From Synechococcus sp. 8F6 (GTDB lineage: Bacteria; Cyanobacteriota; Cyanobacteriia; PCC-6307; Cyanobiaceae): a stretch of DNA of 64,000 nucleotides. The DNA lies in the NCBI RefSeq assembly GCF_002252665.1, contig NZ_NQKZ01000004.1, positions 111,261 to 175,260 on the forward strand, given 5' to 3'. A program made the translations under genes and the position numbers. The notes beneath the pieces are model-generated. The model searched no databases and was not told where the DNA came from. It saw only the letters and a list, made by a program, of their open reading frames with translations. Shown here one piece after another: positions 35,424 through 44,311 of this stretch (within the stretch, counting starts at the first letter, position 1; each line of letters starts with the position of its first letter).

Positions 35424-37361
35424 TCAGAAACTGAAGCCCAGCCGAGCGCCGACGCGCAGCTGGTCGTTGCCGAGCAGCTGGCCGAGATCGAGCAGGCCGG
35501 CGGCATTGGAGACGTAGAGATCCACGGTGGTGCTGCTCGAGGCCAGCCAGCGCAGGGCGATGGAGCCGTTGGTGCCGTTGGTGCCACCGAGGTCGGTGGC
35601 CACCAGATTCACTTCCGGGATCAGCTGAAAGCGTGGCCCGAGCTGCAGGTTGGCGGCCAGGCCGACGCCCCAGCTGGTGCCGCTGCCACTCCAGGCCACT
35701 TTGGGGTTGAGGTGAAAGGCCAGCGTTGGGGTGGCCTCCCAGGTGTTCATGGTTTCAAAGAAGAGGTAGCCCTGCTTGCTGCTCTCGTCTTCATTGCGGC
35801 CGAGGGAGATGCGGCCAGCGGCCCAGAGCGGCAGGCCTTTGGAGGGTCGAAACACCATGGCTTTGCCACCAAAGCGCAGGTTGAGGCCGCCGTCGCCGGC
35901 GAAGGTGTTCACGAAGGAATTGCGGGGCTCGATGCCGTTGAACACACCGGCCGCCAGCTGGAACTGGAAGTCGTTCGACACCGAATAGCCGCTGCCGGCA
36001 AAGAGGTTGCCGCGGCTGTCGCCATTCAGCCAGATCTGGGTGGTGCCGTTGGCGGGGGTGAGGGCGGTGTTGACGAACAGGCCACCGAGGGCAAGGGAGG
36101 CCTGGCGGGGGGTGTAGCGGGGGCTGGGGGAATCGAGCGCGCCGGGATTCCAGGAAAAGCGAGCGCTGAGCATGGGCTCCGAGGGCGCGCTGGGCAGGGC
36201 GAGGATGGCGGTGGCGGGGCTAAGGCCAAAGCCGTTGGTGATGCTGGCCTCCAGACCAATGCGGGGGTTGACGGCGATGTTGGCGCCGGCCGAGAGGATC
36301 GGCACCCGCGAGTACACCAGATCGCCATCGAAGGCGTTGTTGCCGGGGCCGAGGGGCAGCATGGCGGAGCCGAAGAGCTGCACCTGGTTGCCGAGGCGGT
36401 AGCTGGCGCCCAGGCCGAGGCTGATGTTGGTGCCGTAAAACTCACCGGCGCCGCCTTGGTCGGCCCCCTGGCTGCCCGGCAAAAAGCTCACCGCTGGCAC
36501 AAAGGAGAGCTGCAGGTTGCGGTTGGCCTGCCAGGAGAGGGGCAGGGAGAGGGCGCCGATCCAGTTGCGGGTGAAGACGGACTGGCCGGAGTTGTTGAAG
36601 ATGTTGGGCGTGCCGGCGTCATCGCAGCTCACGCTGCCGCCGCAGCCGCTGCCCACGGTGAAGAGCTCGAGGGCTCCTTCGGCGGCGAGCTGCCAGCTGC
36701 CGGCGCCCTCGCCCTGGCCCGCCAGCCGGGCCCGCAGGCTGCCGCCGTAGACGGTCCAGAGGTTGGCGGGGCGGCTGGGGATCGGCGCGAAGAGGGGGTC
36801 GTCGGCGTAGGTGTAGGTGGCGCTGAACAGCAGGTTGGGGCTGATCACCAGATCGAGCCGGGCGGCGTAGTTTTGGTTGCCGGAGCCGCCGGCGGCGCCG
36901 CCATCGCCGGGGCTCACCTGCTGGAAGCTGATCTGATCGCCGCCGATGTCCGGCAACACGGCGGTGGGCAGCTGGCCGAGGCGCAGCAGGAGCAGGTAAT
37001 CGGCCCAGGTGGGCATCAGGTTGGCGAGGCGCTCCTCGGCTTCCGCAAAGCTGTTGGGGGCGGCGGATTGGGGGCTCGGCGTGGGGCTGGCCCCATCGAG
37101 CGGGATCGCCCCTTCTGGTAGCGCCTCCCAGGTAGGCGGAGCGAGCGGGGCCTGGAGGCTGTCGACGGGGGTCCAGCTGGGGGGCTCGCTGCTGCCGGCG
37201 GGCCCGGGCGGCACTGGCTCAAAGGGCACGGTGGTGGAGCTGGGCGCAGTGGGGCCTGGCACGGGCTGCCACTGCACGGGCTCGGCGGCAACTCTGGCCA
37301 GGGGCAGCAGGCTCAGGGCGCCGAAGCCGGCGAGGGTGGCCGCGCGCCGCTCAGGCCGCAT
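35424..37361 (-). CDS. Outer-membrane beta-barrel protein of the polysaccharide export operon
   Basis: This is a 645-residue protein with an N-terminal signal-like segment (ATLAGFGALSLLPLARVAA), a Pro/Ser-rich linker to about residue 95, and a long region of alternating amphipathic strands. Examples are LDLVISPNLLFSATYTYAD, LQLSFVPAVSFLPG and SLGLGASYRLGNQVQLFGSAMLPLG. The C-terminal residue is Phe (LRVGARLGFSF), as in classical outer-membrane barrels. It is the last gene of the Wza-Wzc-barrel operon, overlapping the Wzz/Wzc gene by 11 bp, which suggests a role in export or surface anchoring of the polysaccharide. No known porin family was recognised. Confidence 0.75.
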   Translation of the reverse strand: MRPERRAATLAGFGALSLLPLARVAAEPVQWQPVPGPTAPSSTTVPFEPVPPGPAGSSEPPSWTPVDSLQAPLAPPTWEALPEGAIPLDGASPTPSPQSAAPNSFAEAEERLANLMPTWADYLLLLRLGQLPTAVLPDIGGDQISFQQVSPGDGGAAGGSGNQNYAARLDLVISPNLLFSATYTYADDPLFAPIPSRPANLWTVYGGSLRARLAGQGEGAGSWQLAAEGALELFTVGSGCGGSVSCDDAGTPNIFNNSGQSVFTRNWIGALSLPLSWQANRNLQLSFVPAVSFLPGSQGADQGGAGEFYGTNISLGLGASYRLGNQVQLFGSAMLPLGPGNNAFDGDLVYSRVPILSAGANIAVNPRIGLEASITNGFGLSPATAILALPSAPSEPMLSARFSWNPGALDSPSPRYTPRQASLALGGLFVNTALTPANGTTQIWLNGDSRGNLFAGSGYSVSNDFQFQLAAGVFNGIEPRNSFVNTFAGDGGLNLRFGGKAMVFRPSKGLPLWAAGRISLGRNEDESSKQGYLFFETMNTWEATPTLAFHLNPKVAWSGSGTSWGVGLAANLQLGPRFQLIPEVNLVATDLGGTNGTNGSIALRWLASSSTTVDLYVSNAAGLLDLGQLLGNDQLRVGARLGFSF

Positions 37362-39054
37362 TGGTGGACGTGGCCGTGAGCAGCAGCCAGCCGGTGAGGG
37401 GGCGGCCCTGGAGCTCGAGCTGCTGGCGCAGCTGGGCCAGCTGGGGGCGGGTGGCGGCGCCGGGGGCTGTCACCACCAGCTGGTGATCGCAGCGGCCGGC
37501 GGCGAGCAGATCGGTGCTGCAGTGGAGCTGGGCGCCAGGCAACTGCTGGCTGAGGATCGCCTGCAGCTGCTGCAGCCGCGGCTCCTGGGGCTGCAGGCCC
37601 AGGGGGATCAGGGCCAGCTGCCGGCTACCGGCCAGCACCCCCTGGCTGAGCAGGGCCAGATCGGCCTGGAGGGTTGCGCTGCTGGAGCCATCGAGGCGGG
37701 CCAGTAGGGGGCCGGGCAGCAGGCTCTGCAGTTCATCGTCGGCGAACACGCGGCCGCTGCGGCGATCCGCTAGCAGGGCGGCGCCGCTGCCTGCCACTAG
37801 TCCCGCCAGCAGGCCCAAGGCCAGGATTCGGGCCTTGCGGGGCGCCACGGGCCGATCCAGGAGGGTGGGGGTGGAGATGAGTTCCCAGGGCTCCTGCTTG
37901 CGGGCCTGCTCGAGCGCAAGCACCTGGCGCTCGGTTTCCAGCTTGGTGAGGGTGGCTTCATCGCGGGCGGCTTCGCGCAGCAGCTCGCGGTAGCGGATCA
38001 GCACCCCCTTGGGCCGCTCGGCAGCGGCCATGCGGGCCTGGGCCGCGGTGCGGCGGGCTTGGAGATAGCCGAAGGTCTGCTTTTTCAACGTCTCGATCAG
38101 CACCCGGCGCCGCTCCTTGAGCCGGCGAATGCTGTCTTCCTTGTCGGTGAATTTGGCCCGTAAGGAGGCCAGACTGATGTCCATCGCATCGAGGGTTGCT
38201 GGCAGGCCTTGGGAGGCGAGCTCGGGGATGGTGCGACCGATGTACATCACGGCCTCGGGGTCGTCGCCGAGGGTGCTCAGTTGCTTGAGCTGCTCATTCA
38301 CGTTGCGAATGTCATTGGCAGCCTGCACACGAATGGCCTCAATGTTCAGTGCATTTTTGATTTCATCATCCTGGCCTTCTCCCTGCAGTGCGGTGAGATC
38401 CTGCTCAATCGCAAACTGCTGGGCCCGGCGCAGGGAGGCCACGCTCTGCACCCGATAGCGGGCGATCTGCTCATCGAGGTAGCGGATTGCCTGGGAGATG
38501 CCGCGTTCGCGATCGCGGCCGGAATAGGTCTGGTAAGCCGTGGAGATGCGTTGCAGCACGGGCCGCACCCTGGCCTGGTCGGTGTCGCGGTAGCTGAGGT
38601 TGAGCACGGAGGTGCCTTTCTCGAGCTCGATCGTGAGGTTGTCCTTCAGCCAGTCGCTGTAGCGCCAGTTTTCAACGTCGTCGCCGGCGCGGAGCTTCTC
38701 CTGCTTGACGTAGTCGAACACCGGTTTGAGCACCGAGGGACTCTCGAGGATCTTGACTTCGGTTTCGAGTTGGTTGCCGCTTCCCTTCACGCCGATCAGG
38801 CCAGCCAGGCCTGGATTGTTTTGCATCAGAGCTTGGGCACCGCCGCCACCGGCTGGCTCCTTGCTGGCCAGCACGATTTGGAATTCCCCTTCCCACACCT
38901 TCGGGGAGAGGAAGGCATTGAGGGCTGAGAGCAGGAGGGCGCCGCCGGCCACCTTGGCGATCAGGGGCCAGCGGCGGCCCAGGGCGGCGGCGAGTTGGCT
39001 GAGATCGATCTCGTCGTCAGCCGGCGCGGAGCTGGGTGCGGGGGTGCTGGTCAT
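37351..39054 (-). CDS. Polysaccharide co-polymerase (Wzz/Wzc-like, no tyrosine-kinase motif)
   Basis: This is a 567-residue inner-membrane protein. Helix 1 is near residues 30-50 (WPLIAKVAGGALLLSALNAFL). A large periplasmic Wzz region with coiled coils follows to about residue 420 (ASLRRAQQFAIEQDLTALQGE, DSIRRLKERRRVLIETLKKQ). Helix 2 follows the Pro-rich turn (LLDRPVAPRKARILALGLLAG). The 130-residue cytoplasmic tail resembles a Wzc kinase domain in place but has no Walker A. It would set chain length but could not autophosphorylate. It lies between Wza upstream and the barrel gene downstream, overlapping both ends. Confidence 0.88.
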   Translation of the reverse strand: MTSTPAPSSAPADDEIDLSQLAAALGRRWPLIAKVAGGALLLSALNAFLSPKVWEGEFQIVLASKEPAGGGGAQALMQNNPGLAGLIGVKGSGNQLETEVKILESPSVLKPVFDYVKQEKLRAGDDVENWRYSDWLKDNLTIELEKGTSVLNLSYRDTDQARVRPVLQRISTAYQTYSGRDRERGISQAIRYLDEQIARYRVQSVASLRRAQQFAIEQDLTALQGEGQDDEIKNALNIEAIRVQAANDIRNVNEQLKQLSTLGDDPEAVMYIGRTIPELASQGLPATLDAMDISLASLRAKFTDKEDSIRRLKERRRVLIETLKKQTFGYLQARRTAAQARMAAAERPKGVLIRYRELLREAARDEATLTKLETERQVLALEQARKQEPWELISTPTLLDRPVAPRKARILALGLLAGLVAGSGAALLADRRSGRVFADDELQSLLPGPLLARLDGSSSATLQADLALLSQGVLAGSRQLALIPLGLQPQEPRLQQLQAILSQQLPGAQLHCSTDLLAAGRCDHQLVVTAPGAATRPQLAQLRQQLELQGRPLTGWLLLTATSTNAA

Positions 39055-40250
39055 CAGCGGAACCCCCTGAACAGGCTGTACACCGCGTAGATGCCCACAA
39101 TCGGTCCTGTGATCTCGTTCATCACACTGATGCCGGCAGAAAGGGCGGACTCCTGAACCCGGATGATGTCGCCGGCCATCAGGATTGGATTGGCAGGGGC
39201 ATCGCTGGGGGCATTGGGGTTGTAGGCAAACTGGCGGCGATCGAGCTCCCCTTCGCGGGTGAAGCGGATGAATTCCACCTTGCCGCGCAGCAGGGAGGGG
39301 CCGCCGGCGAGGTTGAGAGCCTGGTTGAGGGAAGAGCCCTGGGGCAGGGTCACGCCCCCCGGGGTCTTGACGCGACCGCTCACATACACCTGCAAAAACT
39401 GGGGGCTGAGGTTGGTTTGCCCGGCCTTGAGTAGTTGATCGCGCAGCACCACGGGGCTCTTGCCCACGCTCACCACATCGCCGTCGAAGAGGCGGATGTT
39501 CTGGGATTCGTCGCCTTCGGTGATCAGAGTGAGGAAGTTGAGCTGGGTGCGGATGCGGCCACCGCCGGAGCTGAGGGCCTGCTGGCGGGTCACCTGCACG
39601 GTGGCGAGATCCGAGTAGGGAGTGATCCCTTGGGCCGTGCGGATGGCGTCAAACACGGTGGGGAAGAGAGCGCCGAAGGTGCTGATCCCGCCGCCCGCAA
39701 AGCCAATTCCATTTCCAGATGCAGCACCAGGCACCTGGTTGAGGCCAGGCCGGGTTTCAGCCGTGGCGGTTCCGGCGGCGAGCTGGCTGGCTTCCGCTGC
39801 GCTGGAGAGGCTGCCGAGTTCCTGGCTGCCACTGAGCGTGTAATACCCCGGCCGCCGCACCTCGCCGCCCACGTAGATGCGGATCGGCCGGTAGCCGACC
39901 GGGCGCAGGTAGATCTCCGGGTTTTTGACGTAGGCGCGGAACTGCTCGGTGAGGAAGTAGCGCAGCTCCTCCACGGTGAGGCCCTCCACATAAAGGGCCC
40001 GCAGGCGCGGGAGATACATGGTGCCGTCGGGCCCGATCGTGAACACGCCGCTGAGCTCGGGGATGTCGAGAAGCTCCACCTGAAGGGTGTCGCCGGGGCC
40101 GAGGATGTAGGCGTTGTAGGTGACGCGGGCCCTGGCGGAGCTGGACGTTGCTGGGGATGAACCCTGGGTGGGACCAGCCCATGCCAATGGGGCCTGGAGG
40201 GCGGCCAGGGCCAGGGTCAATCCGATGCTGCAGAGAGATGGGCGGTGCAA
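39054..40250 (-). CDS. Wza-type polysaccharide export protein
   Basis: This is a 398-residue outer-membrane export protein. The signal peptide is LCSIGLTLALAALQAPLAWA. The Poly_export domain starts at YILGPGDTLQVELLDIPELSG, and two or three SLBB repeats follow (RIYVGGEVRRPGYYTLSG; QVYVSGRVKTPGGVTLPQGSSLNQALNLAGGP). The mature N-terminus shows no lipobox cysteine, unlike E. coli Wza. The start used is TTG at 40250, the only one giving the full signal peptide. It is first in the Wza-Wzc-barrel operon, whose promoter must lie in 40251-40520. Confidence 0.9.
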   Translation of the reverse strand: MHRPSLCSIGLTLALAALQAPLAWAGPTQGSSPATSSSARARVTYNAYILGPGDTLQVELLDIPELSGVFTIGPDGTMYLPRLRALYVEGLTVEELRYFLTEQFRAYVKNPEIYLRPVGYRPIRIYVGGEVRRPGYYTLSGSQELGSLSSAAEASQLAAGTATAETRPGLNQVPGAASGNGIGFAGGGISTFGALFPTVFDAIRTAQGITPYSDLATVQVTRQQALSSGGGRIRTQLNFLTLITEGDESQNIRLFDGDVVSVGKSPVVLRDQLLKAGQTNLSPQFLQVYVSGRVKTPGGVTLPQGSSLNQALNLAGGPSLLRGKVEFIRFTREGELDRRQFAYNPNAPSDAPANPILMAGDIIRVQESALSAGISVMNEITGPIVGIYAVYSLFRGFR

Positions 40251-40667
40251 CAGAACTGCAGCTTGAGCTCAGAGCTACCATAAGCTAGGGTCCGTATGCA
40301 GCCAGGGAGATCCCTGTTCTGAGATTTATGCGGAATGTGCATATTTTTTTTGGGGAGAATGGGCGGCACTTCTGTCCTGGACGTGGTTGAATTAGAAGTT
40401 TCGAGACGGTTGAGCGCAGCTCCCGTCCGAGCTCCGTTCAAAGCCATTGCTGTGTTCGAAGCCATTCCGATCATTCGTGTTTCTCGCCTTTGTTCCCCCA
40501 ACGCTGAAGGCGTTTAGAAACTTTCATGGCTAATCCAGGTGAGCGAGTCACTGGCGTGAACTGCACCTGGGAGCGCTGGTGGTCGCCCTGGCCCAGCCTC
40601 GATGAAGGCCTCGGCAAGGAGCTCGCCCGTAAACGCCTTAGCATGTGCTGATCATGCACAAGTGTTC
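40251..40667. other. 417-bp spacer at the border of the TA-rich region
   Basis: No convincing gene is seen. It should contain the promoter of the Wza operon (leftwards) and of the small gene at 40668 (rightwards); an AT-rich run (tattttttttgg, about 40342-40353) is the only low-GC spot. A 42-codon frame from ATG 40526 (ERWWSPWPSLDEGLGKELARKR) has no recognisable family and I do not call it. Confidence 0.5.
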
Positions 40668-41009
40668 ATGGCGGCTCGAAACGATCCAGGCCTCTCTCGA
40701 GATCGAGTCACAGAGCGGGCCACAGAGCGAGTAGCCGTGTTGATGACACCCACAGAAAAGGCTGCCTACACCAATCGGGCCCACAGCCTTGGACTCTCGC
40801 TCGGCCAGTTTTTCCGTGAGGCAGGAGCGGCCTACGCCCACCGCGACACCACCCACCGCAACGCCGAGGCCGATACCCGTGCTCTCGCTGAAGCAGAAGC
40901 ATTCGAAGCTGCCCTGAATCAGCTCCAACTCAGTACGAGCCGAGCAGAACAGACCCTGGATGCGGCATTGGCCGAGGTGCGCACTGCCTTGATGAAGCCC
41001 CAGCCTTGA
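40668..41009 (+). CDS. Ribbon-helix-helix-like / MobC-like small protein
   Basis: This is a 113-residue protein. The segment RVAVLMTPTEKAAYTNRAHSLGLSLGQFFREAGAAY resembles ribbon-helix-helix proteins of the plasmid-mobilisation MobC and antitoxin type. The rest is alpha-helical (ALAEAEAFEAALNQLQL, AEQTLDAALAEVRTAL). The ATG at 40668 was chosen because the motif begins shortly after it. A 66-residue helical protein follows 27 bp later. The pair looks like an accessory, plasmid-derived or TA-like couple; neither activity is proven. Confidence 0.6.
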   Translation: MAARNDPGLSRDRVTERATERVAVLMTPTEKAAYTNRAHSLGLSLGQFFREAGAAYAHRDTTHRNAEADTRALAEAEAFEAALNQLQLSTSRAEQTLDAALAEVRTALMKPQP

Positions 41010-41036
41010 TGAGGGCCAAGCCTTGAGCGTCCAGCC

Positions 41037-41237
41037 ATGAGTGTCACAGATCGGATTCTCTCGGCTCTCACCACCGTGATCCGAATGAACAACAAGGTGG
41101 AAGAGATGGCAGGGCTGATGAAGGAGCAGCAACGCCGTCTCGACGACCTGAACGGCCGGGTGATCCGGCTGGAAACGATGCTGGAGATCGCCCTGAACCG
41201 CCCAGGCGGCGGATCCCCACGCCTTGGCGGGCAGTGA
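41037..41237 (+). CDS. Small coiled-coil protein, partner of the RHH-like gene
   Basis: This is a 66-residue, almost entirely helical protein (ILSALTTVIRMNNKVEEMAGLMKEQQRRLDDLNGRVIRLETMLEIAL) with a heptad pattern at residues about 15-55. The tail is Gly/Pro-rich. The short gap to the upstream RHH-like gene suggests one operon. No family is recognised. Confidence 0.55.
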   Translation: MSVTDRILSALTTVIRMNNKVEEMAGLMKEQQRRLDDLNGRVIRLETMLEIALNRPGGGSPRLGGQ

Positions 41238-41366
41238 TGAGCCCCGCATCACGGCAGCAGCTTCCTGGTAGGGGTAAAGGTGGACCTTCTTCAGCGCCAC
41301 CGCCCACAACGCCTGCGGGCATCAACGCCTGAGCAGGGGCCTGATTCCCATCGGTTGGCCCTGTTG

Positions 41367-41391
41367 GATTCCGTACAAGCTGTACAGAATC
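41367..41391. repeat. 25-bp dispersed palindrome, copy 1
   Basis: This is an imperfect palindrome of type GATTC-C/T-GTACA-AGC/T-TGTAC-GAATC. Its exact reverse complement occurs at 45706-45730, and related copies lie at 44599-44622 and 48728-48751. It stands about 85 bp before gmd. Confidence 0.75.
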
Positions 41392-41475
41392 AAGACGAAG
41401 GTAACCATCGCCCTTTAATTGCTCCGCTCGGTGACGCCTTCCCTCAGCGCCGCCCTCTGCCCCCCCCTCACCCCG

Positions 41476-42618
41476 ATGACCTCCAGCCCCACCGCAGCCA
41501 AAACCGCCCTGATCACCGGCATCACCGGGCAAGACGGCAGCTACCTGGCGGAGCTCCTCCTGGAGAAGGGCTACACGGTGCATGGCATCAAGCGGCGGGC
41601 CAGCAGCTTCAACACCGCCCGGATCGATCACCTCTACCAGGATCCCCACGAGAGCGATCCACGGCTGGTGCTGCACTACGGCGATCTCACGGACAGCACC
41701 AACCTGATCCGGATCATCCAGCAGGTGCAGCCCGATGAGATCTACAACCTCGGCGCCCAGAGCCATGTGGCGGTGAGTTTCGAGGCTCCCGAATACACAG
41801 CCAACTCCGATGCCCTCGGCACCCTGCGGATCCTCGAGGCCGTCCGGATGCTCGGGCTCAGCGCCAAAACCCGCATCTATCAGGCCAGCACCTCCGAGCT
41901 CTACGGCCTGGTGCAGGAGATCCCCCAGAAGGAAACCACGCCCTTCTACCCGCGCAGCCCCTACGGCGTGGCAAAGCTCTATGCCTACTGGATTACGGTG
42001 AACTACCGCGAGGCCTACGGCATGTATGCCTGCAACGGCATTCTGTTTAACCACGAATCGCCGCGGCGCGGCGAAACGTTTGTGACCCGCAAGATCACCC
42101 GCGGCCTGGCCCGCATTAACGAAGGCCTGGAGGATTGCCTCTACATGGGCAACCTCGATTCGCTGCGCGACTGGGGTCATGCCCGCGACTATGTGGAGAT
42201 GCAGTGGCGGATGCTGCAGCAGCCCGGCATCCCGGAAGATTTCGTGATCGCCACGGGCCGGCAGGAATCGGTGCGGCGCTTCATCGAGCTGGCGGCCGGT
42301 GAGCTGGGATGGGGGGCGATGGAGTGGCAGGGAGAAGGCGTGGAGGAAACCGGCCGCCGCGCTGACACCGGCGCCGTGGTGGTGCGCATTGATCCCCGTT
42401 ATTTCCGCCCAGCCGAAGTGGAAACCCTCCTCGGCGATCCCAGCAAGGCCCACGAGAAGTTGGGCTGGACGCCCACCACAACGCTGGAGGAGCTGGTGGC
42501 CGAGATGGTTGCCACCGATAAAGAAGAGGCTGCCAAGGAGGCCCTTTTGCGCCGCAAGGGCTTCGCGGTGGTGGGCTCCATGGAAAACCCACCCACCAAC
42601 GCAGCTGGCGTGGGCTGA
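41476..42618 (+). CDS. gmd: GDP-mannose 4,6-dehydratase
   Basis: This is a 380-residue extended SDR. The NADP motif is [19 protein letters not shown] near the N-terminus, followed by [19 protein letters not shown] and [12 protein letters not shown]. The active-site [22 protein letters not shown] has the YxxxK pair. The characteristic [16 protein letters not shown] loop is present. It makes GDP-4-keto-6-deoxymannose, the precursor of GDP-L-fucose. The ATG at 41476 was chosen; the longer frame adds a non-conserved stretch. Its natural partner fcl lies 3.4 kb downstream, with two TA modules and nuclease genes in between. The stop overlaps the hepT start (TGATG). Confidence 0.97.
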   Translation: MTSSPTAAKTALITGITGQDGSYLAELLLEKGYTVHGIKRRASSFNTARIDHLYQDPHESDPRLVLHYGDLTDSTNLIRIIQQVQPDEIYNLGAQSHVAVSFEAPEYTANSDALGTLRILEAVRMLGLSAKTRIYQASTSELYGLVQEIPQKETTPFYPRSPYGVAKLYAYWITVNYREAYGMYACNGILFNHESPRRGETFVTRKITRGLARINEGLEDCLYMGNLDSLRDWGHARDYVEMQWRMLQQPGIPEDFVIATGRQESVRRFIELAAGELGWGAMEWQGEGVEETGRRADTGAVVVRIDPRYFRPAEVETLLGDPSKAHEKLGWTPTTTLEELVAEMVATDKEEAAKEALLRRKGFAVVGSMENPPTNAAGVG

Positions 42619-43031
42619 TGGCGGAGGACATCCGCTGGCAACAGCGCTTCAGCAATTACTGCAAAGCGCTTGAGCGGCTGGAGGATTTCCTGGAGCCTCC
42701 GGCGTTGAATGAACGCGAGCAGCAGGGGCTGATCAAGGCGTTTGAATACACCTACGAGCTCGCCTGGAACACCCTGCGAGATCTATTGCGCAGCCAAGGC
42801 GATGCCTCCCTGCTGGGATCGCGTGACACCTTGCGCGAAGCCTTCCGCCTTGGCCTGATCGAGCAGGGCGAAGCCTGGATGCTGATGCTTCAAGACCGCA
42901 ATCTCACCAGCCACACCTACAACCGCGCCACGGCGGATGCCATTGGGGCTCAGATCATCGATTGCTACTTGCCCTGTTTTCAGCAGTTGCGCAGCAGGCT
43001 GGAGCAGCGGGTTCAGGAGGAAGCGCCATAA
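42618..43031 (+). CDS. hepT: HEPN toxin of a HepT/MntA (type VII) module
   Basis: This is a 137-residue HI0074/HepT-family protein, all-helical. The RNase motif R-x4-H-x-Y is present as RNLTSHTY at about residues 95-102. In characterised systems HepT is an RNase toxin silenced by MntA-mediated AMPylation of the tyrosine in this motif. The start overlaps the gmd stop, so it is carried on the gmd transcript. The mntA frame overlaps its last codons. Confidence 0.85.
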   Translation: MAEDIRWQQRFSNYCKALERLEDFLEPPALNEREQQGLIKAFEYTYELAWNTLRDLLRSQGDASLLGSRDTLREAFRLGLIEQGEAWMLMLQDRNLTSHTYNRATADAIGAQIIDCYLPCFQQLRSRLEQRVQEEAP

Positions 43032-43324
43032 ACATCCCGGCACAGGCGCAAGAGCGGCTCCTAGCCGTGCTCACAGCACAGCCGCAGGTGGAGCGCATCT
43101 GGCTGTTCGGCTCGCGGGCGATGGGGCGTGAGCAGCCAGGGTCTGATCTGGATCTCTGTCTGGAGGCCCCGCAGCTGAGCCACAGCGATCGCCTGCGGCT
43201 GCTGAACGCCGTGGATGATTTGTGCCTTCCCTGGCAGGTGGATCTGGTGCTGCGCCACGAGCTGCCCGTCGAGCTCGAGGCTCATGTGCAGCGGCTGGGC
43301 CGCTGCCTCTGGACCCAGCCATAA
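43028..43324 (+). CDS. mntA: MntA minimal nucleotidyltransferase antitoxin with apparent ATA start
   Basis: The protein (98 residues from 43028) is a minimal nucleotidyltransferase. Its GS-x10-DxD motif reads GSRAMGREQPGSDLDL, with a third carboxylate in QVDLVL. The frame has no ATG, GTG or TTG near the right place. A very strong Shine-Dalgarno sequence (AGGAGG, 43015-43020) is seven bases before ATA at 43028, whose next base gives the hepT stop TAA. A TTG at 42962 would add 22 non-family residues inside hepT. I therefore annotate ATA, which would translate poorly, or the codon may be a mutated ATG. Confidence 0.75.
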   Translation: MNIPAQAQERLLAVLTAQPQVERIWLFGSRAMGREQPGSDLDLCLEAPQLSHSDRLRLLNAVDDLCLPWQVDLVLRHELPVELEAHVQRLGRCLWTQP

Positions 43325-43382
43325 CGACCGGTTGCCGCTCAGGCCTCATTTCTGGCTGAGCTAGCTAGAAAGGAGGTTGCTG

Positions 43383-43634
43383 ATCATTCAGGTCAACATG
43401 CTCTATGCCAAGAGCCAGCTCTCGCGCTTGGTGAAAGCAGCCCTGGCTGGGGAGGAGGTGATTATTGCCAGCCATGGCAAGGCTCAAGTGAAGTTAGTGC
43501 CCTGCACTGCGGTTACCGGCTTGAAGCGGCCTGGAGCTCTGGCTGCTGCCTCGCCCGCTCTCGTGCCAGCCCATGTGGATGCCGGTTTCAGTGAGGCTGT
43601 GGATCAGCAGGTTGCACGGCTGTTTGGCAGCTGA
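43383..43634 (+). CDS. Phd/YefM-type antitoxin (near-cognate ATC/ATT start)
   Basis: This is a protein of about 83 residues with the Phd/YefM N-terminal pattern IIQVNMLYAKSQLSRLVKAALAGEEVIIASHGKAQVKLVP. The C-terminal arm binds the toxin in this family. The Shine-Dalgarno AAGGAGG ends at 43376, immediately before TTG 43377, which is too close to be used. Correct spacing points to ATC 43383 or ATT 43386, right where family members start. ATG 43398 would remove the first strand. The stop overlaps the PIN toxin start by one base, the usual antitoxin-toxin order. Confidence 0.8.
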   Translation: MIQVNMLYAKSQLSRLVKAALAGEEVIIASHGKAQVKLVPCTAVTGLKRPGALAAASPALVPAHVDAGFSEAVDQQVARLFGS

Positions 43635-44008
43635 TGCGCCTGCTGATCGACACCCAGGTAATGCTCTGGTGGCTGCTCGACGATCCCCGGTTGAGCGCCG
43701 AAACCCGTGATCTGATGGCAGCGAGCCCTTGCGTGGTGTCCGTCGCCAGCATCTGGGAGGTGGCTATCAAGCATCGCCTGGGCAAGCTGCCTGTGGCACC
43801 CGCTGCCTTTCGTGATCAGAGCCTCGCTGCTGTTGCGTTGCTTTTGCCTGTGCTGGATGGTCATGCGATTCAAACTGCCCAGCTCCCTCTGGTGCACCAC
43901 GATCCTTTCGACCGCCTGTTGATTGCCCAGGCCCAAGTGGAGGGTCTGATGGCGTTGTCATTGGACGCCCATTGGCCTGCTTACGACGTGTCGCTGCATC
44001 GCGTCTGA
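43634..44008 (+). CDS. PIN-domain toxin (VapC-like)
   Basis: This is a 124-residue PIN RNase. The first acidic residue is in RLLIDTQVMLWWLLDD, the second in SIWEVAIKHRLGKL, and the third in HHDPFDRLLIAQAQ; these are the conserved Asp/Glu positions of the fold. It is the toxin partner of the overlapping Phd-type antitoxin. Length and motifs are complete. It is followed by decayed nuclease and PIN fragments. Confidence 0.88.
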   Translation: MRLLIDTQVMLWWLLDDPRLSAETRDLMAASPCVVSVASIWEVAIKHRLGKLPVAPAAFRDQSLAAVALLLPVLDGHAIQTAQLPLVHHDPFDRLLIAQAQVEGLMALSLDAHWPAYDVSLHRV

Positions 44009-44019
44009 GGGTGTTTCCC

Positions 44020-44112
44020 GGCGAGCTGGCGGCCAGCTGTCAGCAGATCTTGGCCAGCCGCCCTGATCTGGACAAGTTTGTGCTGCCTATGCAGATGCAA
44101 ATACTTCCCCAT
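44020..44112 (+). pseudogene. DUF4351-gene internal remnant
   Basis: The translation GELAASCQQILASRPDLDKF followed by VLPMQMQ is nearly the same as an internal segment of the three DUF4351 genes in this window (ELAASSQQILASRPDLEQVVLPMLMQR at about 48260). Nothing of the gene precedes or follows it. It joins directly to the 82-bp repeat. Confidence 0.8.
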
Positions 44113-44193
44113 GCTGCTCAAACTGCTGGACGCATGAGAGTCACAGCCGATCTGCCGGATCTAAATCTGTGACTGGCACTGGCCTGCCCCTCA
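44112..44193 (+). repeat. 82-bp direct repeat R1, copy a
   Basis: It starts tgctgctcaaactgctgga and differs from copy b (45750-45831) at three positions. Together with R2 it marks a duplicated block around the first DUF4351 gene. Confidence 0.9.
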
Positions 44194-44311
44194 TTCCGCA
44201 CCGGGGTGGTGAGAGTGCTGGCGTGACCTTTCTGCTCGACACCAACGTGTTGTCTGAACCGATGCGGGAGCGGCCGGATGCCGTGGTGCTGGCCGAGCTG
44301 TGATTGATGAG

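Noticed and set aside
35190..37121. 643-codon plus-strand frame over the barrel gene
   Set aside because: It is antisense to a protein with signal sequence, strand pattern and operon overlap; the translation is low-complexity Gly/Ala/Val/Glu.
40526..40654. 42-codon frame in the 40.3-40.6 kb spacer
   Set aside because: No ribosome-binding site, no known family and no support beyond being open.
42962..43027. TTG 42962 as start of mntA
   Set aside because: The added 22 residues lie inside hepT and are not family sequence, and there is no ribosome-binding site.
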